DNA of 64,000 nucleotides, taken from NCBI RefSeq assembly GCF_005153485.1, contig NZ_CP039740.1, positions 4,033,001 to 4,097,000 on the forward strand, given 5' to 3'. Below are positions 9,984 to 17,687 of this stretch, piece by piece. The notes under the pieces were generated by a model. The model was not told the origin of the DNA, did not search any database, and was given only the letters and a program-made list of their open reading frames with translations. The position numbers and the translations under genes were made by a program. Every line of letters starts with the position of its first letter. Position 1 is the stretch's first letter. This DNA is from Pseudolabrys sp. FHR47 (lineage in GTDB: Bacteria > Pseudomonadota > Alphaproteobacteria > Rhizobiales > Xanthobacteraceae).

Positions 9984-10370
9984 GTCTTCACTCCGATGGT
10001 TCATGGTCGTTGGCGTTGCCGGGACGGCGGCCGGTGCGGCCAGTGCCGCAGTGCGGTGATCCAGCCAGGCCTTCAGCGTCGCGGGGAGGATGCCGTACGG
10101 CAACGCGTTAATCCTTTCAGCCCGAAGCTTCCCTTCCTTAGCACGCGGTTTTTCGCGCCGACGACAAACCGCGCATTGCAGTAAATAGTGCCACTCCACC
10201 CCCCGCCCATGCTTAAAGATAGGGCTTCCCAGGGGAGATATTTTATATCTAAAATATCTGAGGTGGAGTAGCCAGGTCAATGGTGGCCGGGCATAGTTCA
10301 GCAGCGGACAAAGGCGCGCGGCAGTCGCGGCATCGTCTTGTTCCCGTCATTTCCTTGAAGGGGTAGAGCA
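9984..10370. promoter_or_regulatory. Divergent control region between cupin and ABC importer
   Basis: 387 bases without a convincing gene. They contain the perfect inverted repeat at 10236-10259 and presumably the promoters for the leftward cupin and the rightward importer operon. The cupin frame stays open through most of this stretch, but composition and the lack of family similarity argue against translation. Confidence 0.5.
10236..10259. promoter_or_regulatory. Perfect inverted repeat, candidate MarR operator
   Basis: AGATATTTTA and its exact complement, separated by TATC, lie 112 bases upstream of the importer's binding-protein gene. The core ATTTTA-N4-TAAA matches the repeat at 7073-7094 in sequence and spacing. 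This suggests that the importer and the CoA operon answer to one regulator. Confidence 0.65.
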
Positions 10371-11552
10371 ATGGTCAACAAGTTGCTGGTTTCGGTGGCC
10401 GCGGCCGCACTGATGGTGGCAAGCGGCGCGCAAAGTCCGGTTTCTGCTCAGGAGAAGTTGAAGATCGGTGTGGTCACCACGTTGTCGGGCCCGCCGGCCT
10501 CGCTCGGCCAACAGCTCCGCAACGGCTTCCTGCTGGCGGTGAAGGAAAACGGCGGCAAGTTAGGGGGCCGTGAAGTCGAAGTGATCGTGCAGGACGACGA
10601 GCTGAAGCCCGACGTCGCCGTCACCAAGGCCAAGGCGCTGGTCGACCGCGACAAGGTCGATTTCGTTGTCGGCCCGATCTTCTCCAACATCCTCGGCGCG
10701 ATCATGAAGCCGGTGACCGAAGGCGGCGCCATCCTCATCTCGCCGAACGCCGGCACCTCGAACTTCGCCGGCAAGGACTGCAACCCGAACTTCTTCGTCA
10801 CCTCCTACCAGAACGACCAGAACCACGAGGTGATGGGCAAGTACGCGCAGGATGCGGGCTTCAAGAAGGTCTTCATCATGGCGCCGAACTATCCGGCGGG
10901 TAAGGACTCGCTCGCGGGCTTCAAGCGCTTCTATAAGGGCGAACTGGCCGACGAAGTCTATGTGCCGCTCAACCAGCTCGACTATTCGGCCGAACTGTCG
11001 CGCATTCAGGCCTCCGGCGCCGATGCGATCTTCGTGTTCCTGCCCGGCGGCATGGGCGTGAACTTCGTCAAGCAGTTCCGCCAGGCCGGCCTTGCCGACA
11101 AGATCAAGTTCCTGTCGGCCTTCACCGTCGATGAATCGACGCTGCCGGCGCAGAAGGAAGCCGCGCTCGGCTTCTTCGGCGGCGCCAACTGGGCGCCCGA
11201 TCTCGACACGCCGCAAAACAAGAAGTTCGTCGCGGCCTACGAGAAGGAATTCGGCGGCGCGATTCCGGCGACCTATGCCTTCCAGGCCTATGACGCGGCG
11301 CTGCTGATCGACGGCGCGCTGAAGAAGACCGGCGGCAAGACCGACAACAAGGACGCGCTGCGGGCGGCGATGCAGTCTGCGCCGTTCACCTCGCTGCGCG
11401 GCAAGTTCAAGTTCGGCAACAACCACTACCCGATCCAGGACTTCTACCAGGTGAAGGTGGTGCAGGTCGGCGACAAGTTCGCCACTTCGATCGACAAGAA
11501 GGTGTTCACGGATTACCAGGATCCGCACGCCAAAGACTGCAAGATGAAGTAG
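10371..11552 (+). CDS. ABC transporter substrate-binding protein (LivK/type I)
   Basis: A 393-residue periplasmic binding protein of the branched-chain amino acid/amide family (Peripla_BP_6). The N-terminal signal peptide ends near PVSAQE. The mature part starts KLKIGVVTTLSGPPASLG, typical of the family, and contains VDRDKVDFVVGPIFSN. Members in aromatic gene clusters often bind benzoates or other aromatic acids. With the upstream operator in mind, anthranilate or a related acid is a reasonable guess. It precedes the permease and ATPase genes in the same direction. Confidence 0.92.
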   Translation: MVNKLLVSVAAAALMVASGAQSPVSAQEKLKIGVVTTLSGPPASLGQQLRNGFLLAVKENGGKLGGREVEVIVQDDELKPDVAVTKAKALVDRDKVDFVVGPIFSNILGAIMKPVTEGGAILISPNAGTSNFAGKDCNPNFFVTSYQNDQNHEVMGKYAQDAGFKKVFIMAPNYPAGKDSLAGFKRFYKGELADEVYVPLNQLDYSAELSRIQASGADAIFVFLPGGMGVNFVKQFRQAGLADKIKFLSAFTVDESTLPAQKEAALGFFGGANWAPDLDTPQNKKFVAAYEKEFGGAIPATYAFQAYDAALLIDGALKKTGGKTDNKDALRAAMQSAPFTSLRGKFKFGNNHYPIQDFYQVKVVQVGDKFATSIDKKVFTDYQDPHAKDCKMK

Positions 11553-11561
11553 CTGCTCTTC

Positions 11562-11671
11562 ACCTCTCCCATAGGGAGAGGTCGGATTGCGAAGCAATCC
11601 GGGTGAGGGGTTATGGACTTTAATTGAGTCACTTGCCCCCTCACCCCAACCCTCTCCCCAAAGGGGAGAGG
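11562..11671. repeat. Cluster of short palindromes after the binding-protein gene
   Basis: Three hairpins in 110 bases: ACCTCTCCC/GGGAGAGGT at 11562-11582, CGGATTGC/GCAATCCG at 11583-11601, and CCTCTCCCC/GGGGAGAGG at 11651-11671. They separate the binding-protein gene from the permeases, a place where hairpins often raise expression of the first gene relative to the rest. Confidence 0.6.
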
Positions 11672-11746
11672 GCGCGCGCCGAGTGAGCGGCCCGCGCGTC
11701 AATCCACCTCGGCTTCAATGCGTAGGGTGTTCTGGATCACCAAGCC

Positions 11747-12673
11747 ATGTCCTTCACCCTCTTCATCGTCCAGACCCTGAACGGCCTGCAGTTCGGCGTG
11801 CTGCTGTTCCTGATCGCGGCCGGGCTGACGCTCGTGTTCGGCGTCATGGATTTCATCAACCTCGCCCACGGCGTCCAGTACATGCTGGGCGCCTATCTGG
11901 CGGTGATGTTCTATGCGCTGACCGGCTCCTTCGTGCTGGCGCTGATCCTCGCGCTCGGCGCGGCTTTGGCCTTCGGTCTGCTGCTCGAATTCACCGTGTT
12001 CCGCCATCTCTATGACCGCGACCATCTCGAACAGGTGATCGCGACCTTCGGCATCATCATCTTCCTGAACCAGGGCGTGAAGGTGGTGTGGGGCGCCGCG
12101 CCCCTGAACCTGCCGATGCCCGAGGCGCTGGCCGGCACCGTTCAACTGATGCCCGGGCTGGTCTATCCAGTGTGGCGTCTGGTGATCATCGCCTCCGGCC
12201 TGATCGTCGGGCTTGTTCTCTATATCCTCGTCTCGCGCACACGCGTGGGCATGCTGGTGCGCGCCGGCGCGACCCATGCCCGCATCGTCTCGGCGCTCGG
12301 CGTCGACATCCGCCGCCTGTTCATGATCGTGTTCGGTTTCGGCACTATGCTGGCGGCCTTCGCCGGCGTCATGATCGCGCCGATCCTCTCCGTTGAACCA
12401 GGAATGGGCGACTCGGTGCTGATCCTGGCCTTTGTCGTCATCGTCATCGGCGGCATCGGCTCGATGCGCGGCGCCTTCATCGCAGCGCTGCTGATCGGCC
12501 TGGTCGATACGCTCGGCCGCTCGTTCATGATCGATATCCTGCGGCTGTTCATGGCGCCCTCGCCGGCACGCACGGTTGGCCCGGCCATCGCCTCGATGTT
12601 GATCTATGTGCTGATGGCGCTGGTGCTGTATTTCCGGCCGGCCGGCCTGTTTCCGGCCAAAGGACGATCGTGA
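11747..12673 (+). CDS. livH: Branched-chain-type ABC transporter permease (LivH-like)
   Basis: A 308-residue polytopic inner-membrane permease. The start MSFTLFIVQTLNGLQFGVLLFL and the motif GLTLVFGVMDFINLAHG are characteristic of LivH. The conserved loop GSMRGAFIAALLIGLVDTLGRSF is near the C terminus. It would form the channel with the LivM-like protein encoded next. Transported substrate unknown; see the binding protein. Confidence 0.92.
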   Translation: MSFTLFIVQTLNGLQFGVLLFLIAAGLTLVFGVMDFINLAHGVQYMLGAYLAVMFYALTGSFVLALILALGAALAFGLLLEFTVFRHLYDRDHLEQVIATFGIIIFLNQGVKVVWGAAPLNLPMPEALAGTVQLMPGLVYPVWRLVIIASGLIVGLVLYILVSRTRVGMLVRAGATHARIVSALGVDIRRLFMIVFGFGTMLAAFAGVMIAPILSVEPGMGDSVLILAFVVIVIGGIGSMRGAFIAALLIGLVDTLGRSFMIDILRLFMAPSPARTVGPAIASMLIYVLMALVLYFRPAGLFPAKGRS

Positions 12674-12686
12674 TGGGGCGCTCGTG

Positions 12687-13673
12687 ATGATGTCGACGCT
12701 CGCTCCCGCCACGTCCGCGCGCCATAGCGGCCGGATCGAGATTGCCGTGGTGGCGATCTTCGCGCTGCTGGCGCTGGTGCCCTTCGCCGCCGCCTTCGGC
12801 GCCCAGAGCTTCATCCTCAATCTGTTCGTCCGCGTGATGGTGTTCGCCATCGCCGCGCTGGCGGTCGACTTCCTGTGCGGCTTCGGCGGGCTCGTGACAT
12901 TCGGCCATGCCGCCTTTGTGGGCTTAGGGGCCTATACGGTGGCGATCGCCGGCGCGCATGGCATAACCGACATGGGCGTCACGTTGCCGCTGGCGATCCT
13001 GGTGAGCGCGCTGTTCGCCTATGTCACCGGCACGATCTGCCTGCGCACCAGCGGCGTCTACTTCATCATGATCACATTGGCCTTCGGACAGATGGCCTAT
13101 TTCATCGCCGGCTCGCTGGCGCCCTATGGGGGCGACGACGGCATCACGTTGCCGTCGCGCTCGACCTTGTTTGGCCTCGAAGTCTTCAAGGACGACCGCG
13201 CGCTGTATTACGCGACCCTCGGCCTCCTCATCGCTGCCTATCTCCTTTTGCGCGCGGTGGTCTATTCGCGCTTCGGCCGCGTGTTCCGCGGCGCACGCGA
13301 GAACCCGACGCGCATGGCCACCATCGGCTTCGACGTGTTCCGCTATCAGCGCATCGGTTATGTGATCGCCGGCGGCCTCGGCGGCCTTGCCGGCTTCCTG
13401 CTCGCCAATGCGACCGAGTTCGTCAGCCCGGCCTACATGTCGTGGCAGCGCTCGGGCGAACTCATCATCATGGTGATCTTCGGCGGGCTGAGCACGCTCT
13501 ATGGCGCCATTGTCGGCGCCGCCGCCTATCTGCTGCTCGAAGAGGTGCTGGCCGGCTTCACCGAGAACTGGAAGCTGATCTTCGGCCCCCTGCTGGTGCT
13601 GATCGTGCTGTTCGCGCGCGGTGGCATTGTCGGCCTCATCACCACCATCAAGGCGAGGCTGACCCGTGGCTGA
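12687..13673 (+). CDS. livM: Branched-chain-type ABC transporter permease (LivM-like)
   Basis: A 328-residue permease with about nine hydrophobic segments and the LivM signature CGFGGLVTFGHAAFVGLGAY. It also has GGLSTLYGAIVGAAAYLLLE towards the C terminus. Two adjacent ATG codons are possible starts; an in-frame GTG just before them was not preferred. It begins 13 bases after livH and overlaps livG by 8 bases. Confidence 0.9.
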   Translation: MMSTLAPATSARHSGRIEIAVVAIFALLALVPFAAAFGAQSFILNLFVRVMVFAIAALAVDFLCGFGGLVTFGHAAFVGLGAYTVAIAGAHGITDMGVTLPLAILVSALFAYVTGTICLRTSGVYFIMITLAFGQMAYFIAGSLAPYGGDDGITLPSRSTLFGLEVFKDDRALYYATLGLLIAAYLLLRAVVYSRFGRVFRGARENPTRMATIGFDVFRYQRIGYVIAGGLGGLAGFLLANATEFVSPAYMSWQRSGELIIMVIFGGLSTLYGAIVGAAAYLLLEEVLAGFTENWKLIFGPLLVLIVLFARGGIVGLITTIKARLTRG

Positions 13674-14418
13674 CGCCGTGCTGCTGATCGAAAACCTGCG
13701 CAAGCGCTTCGGCGGCCTCGTCGTCACCGATGGCGTGACGCTGGAGATTGGCCCCGGCGAGCTGCACGCGGTCATCGGACCGAACGGCGCCGGCAAGACG
13801 ACCTTGATCCATCAGGTATCCGGCACGCTGACGCCGGACGACGGCCGTATTCTCCTGAACGGCACCGACATCATGCACCTGCCGCCGGACGAGCGCGCCA
13901 AGCTGGGCCTCGCGCGGTCGTTCCAGATCACGTCGGTGCTGCCACGCTTTTCCGCGCTGGAGAACGTCGCGCTCGCGGTGCAGGCGCGCTCCGGCTCGAG
14001 CTTCCGTTTCCTGCGTCCCGCCGCAAGAGAAGCCGAGCTTAACGACCAGGCGATGGCCGCACTCACCGAAGTTGGTCTCGACACCAGAGCCGATATTCTC
14101 GCCGCGCACCTGTCGCACGGCGAAAAGCGCGCGCTGGAGCTGGCCATCGCGCTGGCGCTTGAACCCAAATTGTTGCTGCTCGACGAGCCGATGGCCGGCA
14201 CCGGCCCGGAGGAATCCGAGCGCATCGTCGCGGTGCTGCAGAAGCTGAAGGGCCGCTTTGCCATGCTGCTGGTCGAGCACGACATGGACGCGGTGTTTGC
14301 GCTGGCCGACAAGATTTCGGTGCTGGTCTATGGCCGCGTGCTGGCGAGCGGTACGCCGCATGCGGTGCGCAACGATCCGGCGGTGACCGAAGCCTATCTC
14401 GGCGAGGAGCTCGAATAA
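13666..14418 (+). CDS. livG: ABC transporter ATPase (LivG-like)
   Basis: A 250-residue ATPase. Walker A reads GPNGAGKTT, the signature LSHGEKRALELA is a LivG-type variant of LSGGQ, and Walker B is LLLLDEPMAG. It starts with GTG (MADAVLLIENLRKRFGG) inside the end of livM, and its TAA overlaps the ATG of livF, so the two ATPases are likely translationally coupled. Confidence 0.92.
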   Translation: MADAVLLIENLRKRFGGLVVTDGVTLEIGPGELHAVIGPNGAGKTTLIHQVSGTLTPDDGRILLNGTDIMHLPPDERAKLGLARSFQITSVLPRFSALENVALAVQARSGSSFRFLRPAAREAELNDQAMAALTEVGLDTRADILAAHLSHGEKRALELAIALALEPKLLLLDEPMAGTGPEESERIVAVLQKLKGRFAMLLVEHDMDAVFALADKISVLVYGRVLASGTPHAVRNDPAVTEAYLGEELE

Positions 14419-15116
14419 TGCTCCATATCGAGAATCTCGCCGCTTCCTACGGCCCCGCCCAGGTGCTGTTCGACATCTCGTTCTCCGTCAATGACGGCGA
14501 GGTGGTGACTTTGATTGGCCGCAACGGCATGGGCAAGACCACCACCATCTTCACACTGATGGGGCTGGTGCCGCCGCAGTCAGGCAAAGCCAGTTTCGAC
14601 GGCAAGCCGTTGCTCGGCCTGCCGCCTTATTCCATCGCCCAAACCGGCATCGGCCTGGTGCCGGAAGGCCGCCAAATCTTCCCGACGCTCAGCGTCGAGG
14701 AAAATCTGATCGCCACGAATGCTTCGAGATTCGGCGCGCCGCAATGGACGCTGCCGCGCGTCTACGAGCTGTTTCCGTCGCTGGCCTCGCGCAAGAACAA
14801 CATGGGCAACCAGCTCTCCGGCGGCGAACAGCAGATGCTCGCGATCGGCCGCGCGCTGATGACCAACCCGAAGCTGCTGATTCTCGACGAGGCCACCGAG
14901 GGCCTGGCGCCGAAGATCCGCACCGAGATCTGGAACTGCCTGATGCTGCTGAAAAAGCAGGGCCAGGCCATCCTCGTGGTCGACAAGCACATCAGCGCCC
15001 TGATGAAGATCGCCGACCGGCATGTGGTGATCGAGAAGGGCCGCACGGTGTGGAGCGGGACGTCAGCGGAGCTGGGCGCGGATACGACTGTTCGGCAGCG
15101 CTATCTGCAAGTATAA
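14418..15116 (+). CDS. livF: ABC transporter ATPase (LivF-like)
   Basis: A 232-residue ATPase, partner of LivG. Walker A GRNGMGKTT, signature LSGGEQQMLAIGRAL, Walker B LLILDEATEGLAP. The GLVPEGRQIFPTLSVEENL stretch is typical of LivF. It closes the importer gene set; the enoyl-CoA hydratase gene follows after 27 bases. Confidence 0.92.
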   Translation: MLHIENLAASYGPAQVLFDISFSVNDGEVVTLIGRNGMGKTTTIFTLMGLVPPQSGKASFDGKPLLGLPPYSIAQTGIGLVPEGRQIFPTLSVEENLIATNASRFGAPQWTLPRVYELFPSLASRKNNMGNQLSGGEQQMLAIGRALMTNPKLLILDEATEGLAPKIRTEIWNCLMLLKKQGQAILVVDKHISALMKIADRHVVIEKGRTVWSGTSAELGADTTVRQRYLQV

Positions 15117-15143
15117 GATTCGCCTCTGCGTGAGGAGAATTTC

Positions 15144-15920
15144 ATGTCCGACGGCACCGTCCATCTGTCTCGCAACGGCAACGTTGCGACCATCCTGTTC
15201 GACCGGCCGCAGGCCCGCAACGCCATGACCTGGGGCATGTATGAGGGGTTGGCCGCCGCCTGCGCCGATCTGGCCAAGGACGACAGCATCCGCGTCACCG
15301 TGCTGCGCGGCGCCGGCGGCAAGGCCTTCATCGCCGGTACCGACATCGCGCAGTTCCTCGAATTCTCCAGGTCCGAGCAGGGCAGCGAGTATGAGGAGAA
15401 AATGGAGCGCTACCTCTCGGCGCTCGAATCCCTGCCAATGCCGACCCTCGCCGTGGTCGAAGGCTGGGCGATCGGCGGCGGCATGGCGATTGCCGCCTGC
15501 TGCGATTTGCGCATCGCGACACCGGGCACGAAATTCGGCGTGCCGATCGCGCGCACGCTCGGCAATTGTCTGTCGGTCGCCAATTACGCGCGGCTGGTCG
15601 CCGGCATCGGCGCGGCGCGCACCAAGCGCATGATGCTGATGGCCGAGAACGTGGCGGCAGAGGATGCGCTGGCCGCCGGCTTCCTGATGGAGGTCGTCGA
15701 TCCGGCGGCGCTCGACGAACGCGTTGCCGCCATTTGCGCGCAGCTCGCCGCCAACGCGCCGGTCACCATGCGTGTCACCAAGGAGGCGATCCGCCGCCTG
15801 CAGCACGCCGGCCTGCCGGATGGCGACGACCTCGTGCGCGCGGCCTATGGCAGCGAGGATTTCCGCGAAGGCGTCAGGGCTTTCGTTGAGAAGCGCCCGC
15901 CGCAATGGAAGGGAAAGTGA
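15144..15920 (+). CDS. Enoyl-CoA hydratase/isomerase family protein
   Basis: A 258-residue crotonase-fold enzyme. Oxyanion segments are RGAGGKAFIAGTDIAQF and VEGWAIGGGMAIAACCDLR. The N terminus FDRPQARNAMTWGMY is typical. It shares the transcript direction of the importer and has a good ribosome site (GAGGAG), so it likely belongs to that operon and acts on the imported compound after CoA activation. It is not closely similar to the hydratase at 2637-3446. Confidence 0.87.
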   Translation: MSDGTVHLSRNGNVATILFDRPQARNAMTWGMYEGLAAACADLAKDDSIRVTVLRGAGGKAFIAGTDIAQFLEFSRSEQGSEYEEKMERYLSALESLPMPTLAVVEGWAIGGGMAIAACCDLRIATPGTKFGVPIARTLGNCLSVANYARLVAGIGAARTKRMMLMAENVAAEDALAAGFLMEVVDPAALDERVAAICAQLAANAPVTMRVTKEAIRRLQHAGLPDGDDLVRAAYGSEDFREGVRAFVEKRPPQWKGK

Positions 15921-16016
15921 ATATCGTCGCCCGCGAAAGGGGGGACCTAGCGTTTCTTTACGACATGAACAGGAAGAACCGGATCATCCGCCTTCGCAGA
16001 TGATGACGAAGGAGCG

Positions 16017-16451
16017 CTATCGCTCTTTGTAACTTTCCCCCGCGATCCAGGCCGCGACCGCGGCGCCAATGCCCTCGCCCGGCGTCAGGAGCGCCTGCCA
16101 GTCGGCCGGCGCCGGCTTAAGCGCGATCATCCAGGCCTCGCCGAAGGCGTCCTGCATCAGAAGCTGCGGCCGGGCGACCAGCGCCTCGTTGTGTGCGATC
16201 ACGGTGCCGTCGAACGCCGCGCGCGCCGCGCCGACCCACTTGCCGCCCTCGACCATGGCGAACCATTTGTCCTTGTCAAAGGTCTGGCCGATGCGCTTGG
16301 GCGTGAACACCAGCACCTCGCCCATCAGCTTCACCGCCCAGGTGGTGAAACCGGCACGCACCGTGCCGTCCGGCAGCGGCATGTACCAGATCTGGTTCTC
16401 GACATCGTAGAAGCGATCTTCCGGAAACTCGAAGCCCTGAACCTGGGACAT
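16017..16451 (-). CDS. GcvH-like lipoyl-carrier protein in a selenium locus
   Basis: A 144-residue protein with the H-protein/lipoyl fold. The segment VEGGKWVGAARAAFDGT aligns with the lipoylation site of GcvH, placing Lys71 at the modified position, followed by AHNEALVARPQLL and GEAWMIAL as in H proteins. No glycine cleavage genes (gcvT, gcvP) are nearby. The GGKWVG form resembles lipoate-binding proteins of sulfur-oxidising sHdr clusters more than housekeeping GcvH, as far as I recall. It follows the DsrE-like gene by 9 bases and is the last gene of the selenium-linked run. A role as a swinging carrier for sulfur or selenium is inference. Confidence 0.75.
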   Translation of the reverse strand: MSQVQGFEFPEDRFYDVENQIWYMPLPDGTVRAGFTTWAVKLMGEVLVFTPKRIGQTFDKDKWFAMVEGGKWVGAARAAFDGTVIAHNEALVARPQLLMQDAFGEAWMIALKPAPADWQALLTPGEGIGAAVAAWIAGESYKER

Positions 16452-16460
16452 ATCACACGC

Positions 16461-16856
16461 TCAAAATGTGAGCACGCGGGCTTCACCTTCCATGACCGTC
16501 TGGATCATGGCGGCTGCGCCCATCATGCCGCTGCATTCGGCGATGAGATCGATGTCGTCCTTGTCGAACAGTTCGAGATTGGCGGGACAGGCCCAGAGAC
16601 GGACGCCCTGGTCGTGCGCCTCCCTGATCCAGTCGAGCACGGTCTTGTCCTCGCTGGCCTTGATGCGGATCGCTTCGGCGACGCCCTTGAACATCAACTT
16701 GCCGGCGGTGGCCGTGCAGAGCAGGTCAACCTCGTAATCCATCGCCGCGGCGACCGCGGCGTAATAGAACGGCGCGGCGAGTTCCTCCGGATTGCGCGGG
16801 TCGGTGTTCATCAGAACGATGAGAAGCCGGCGCGCCGCCGTGCGTTCCCCGTTCAT
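16461..16856 (-). CDS. DsrE-family sulfur (selenium?) carrier protein
   Basis: A 131-residue DsrE/DsrF-like protein. The core begins RRLLIVLMNTDP, and the expected acceptor cysteine is Cys90 in GVRLWACPANLELF; a second, Cys108, lies in AECSGMMG. DsrE proteins pass persulfides between TusA-type partners. Its start overlaps the preceding stop as ATGA. In selenium-using bacteria the YedF protein fuses a TusA domain to a DsrE-like domain; here a TusA-like gene lies at 30266-30502, so the two halves may be separate proteins. Function in selenium transfer is inferred from context only. Confidence 0.75.
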   Translation of the reverse strand: MNGERTAARRLLIVLMNTDPRNPEELAAPFYYAAVAAAMDYEVDLLCTATAGKLMFKGVAEAIRIKASEDKTVLDWIREAHDQGVRLWACPANLELFDKDDIDLIAECSGMMGAAAMIQTVMEGEARVLTF

Positions 16857-17224
16857 TGCAGGTCCACTTCCTCGACCTTGAGCTTGCGGCCCCACTGGTC
16901 GAAGAAGGCGCCTTCATTGAGCACGAGACGGTCGTCGCTCAGCCGGGATTCCAACTCGCGTAACTTGATGCGAGCGGTCGGATTGTCGAGCGGGCCGCCA
17001 TGGATATCGACGACGGGAAAGAACGCCGCGCCATTCCAGGAGACGCCGGCGCCGGCGAACAAAACGGTTAGTTCGCCCCAGTCCACCTCGGTGCCGATGA
17101 TGTTGAGATAGGTCGAGACCAGCGGATTGACCTTGATCTCCGAGATATCGACCAGCACGATCAGCGCCGTGAAAGAGCCGGTCGCGGCGAATTCCGCGGC
17201 GAGCCACTGCTCGAAAGTCGTCAC
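16853..17224 (-). CDS. Unknown protein of the selB-linked cassette
   Basis: I do not recognise this 123-residue protein. It starts with GTG (read as MTTFEQWLAAEFAATG), four bases after the preceding stop, and ends overlapping the DsrE-like start. Visible features: a moderately hydrophobic centre (SFTALIVLVDISEIKVNPL), a Gly-rich turn (LFAGAGVSWNGAAFFPVV), and an acidic C terminus. No cysteine, no signal peptide and no membrane segment are evident, so a cytoplasmic partner or scaffold of the neighbouring carriers is possible. Its conservation next to selB would be the informative test. Confidence 0.6.
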   Translation of the reverse strand: MTTFEQWLAAEFAATGSFTALIVLVDISEIKVNPLVSTYLNIIGTEVDWGELTVLFAGAGVSWNGAAFFPVVDIHGGPLDNPTARIKLRELESRLSDDRLVLNEGAFFDQWGRKLKVEEVDLQ

Positions 17225-17228
17225 GGTG

Positions 17229-17687
17229 TCAGAAGTCGACAAGCGGCGTCTCCGGCATGTAGTGCTCGAACAGCACCCAGAACGACTGCGGATGGGTTTC
17301 GGCGTACCAGTCCTCGAACGCGCGGAGCACAGCGAGCACATCCGGCGGCGGCGCCTCGTCGTCGGGCGGCGCCAGCGCCGCGAACATCTCCTTCGACACC
17401 GCGGAAAAACGCGACAGGGTTTCAGTACGCGCCTCGCTGTCACTGTCCCAGCCGAGCTTGGTGCGCAGGATGCCGTTGCCGGCAGCAACCGCGATCTCCT
17501 CGCTCTCGGCCGTCGCCACCGCTTCGGCCACCGAGCGCATGAGATTGTAACGGCGATAGGCGAAGGCGCGCTCGTCGGCGAAGCGCTTGGTGCGCTCGGC
17601 AAATTCGCGGCGCAACGCCTCCTCGGCGGCGCCGGCGTTTTCGGCGAAGTCCTTCAGCGTGTCGAGGAACGACGAGGCTGGCGTCAT
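17229..17687 (-). CDS. Unknown helical protein coupled to selB; TorD/NarJ-like chaperone possible
   Basis: A 152-residue protein starting [19 protein letters not shown], with an AGGAGAG ribosome site. Its ATG overlaps the selB stop (ATGA). It is rich in Glu, Ala and Arg and looks almost entirely alpha-helical: AAEEALRREFAERTKRFADE may be a coiled coil, and the C terminus reads FEDWYAETHPQSFWVLFEHYMPETPL. Such all-helical acidic proteins near molybdoenzymes are sometimes TorD/NarJ-type chaperones, but I cannot see a diagnostic motif. It contains no cysteine. Confidence 0.6.
   Translation of the reverse strand: MTPASSFLDTLKDFAENAGAAEEALRREFAERTKRFADERAFAYRRYNLMRSVAEAVATAESEEIAVAAGNGILRTKLGWDSDSEARTETLSRFSAVSKEMFAALAPPDDEAPPPDVLAVLRAFEDWYAETHPQSFWVLFEHYMPETPLVDF

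Noticed and set aside
10004..10280. N-terminal extension of the cupin protein
   Set aside because: The frame is open, but it crosses the perfect inverted repeat at 10236-10259 and lacks similarity; the downstream ATG has the better ribosome site.
16017..16451. Housekeeping glycine cleavage H protein
   Set aside because: No gcvT or gcvP nearby, an atypical GGKWVG site, and tight linkage to a DsrE-like gene in a selenium locus point to a specialised carrier.
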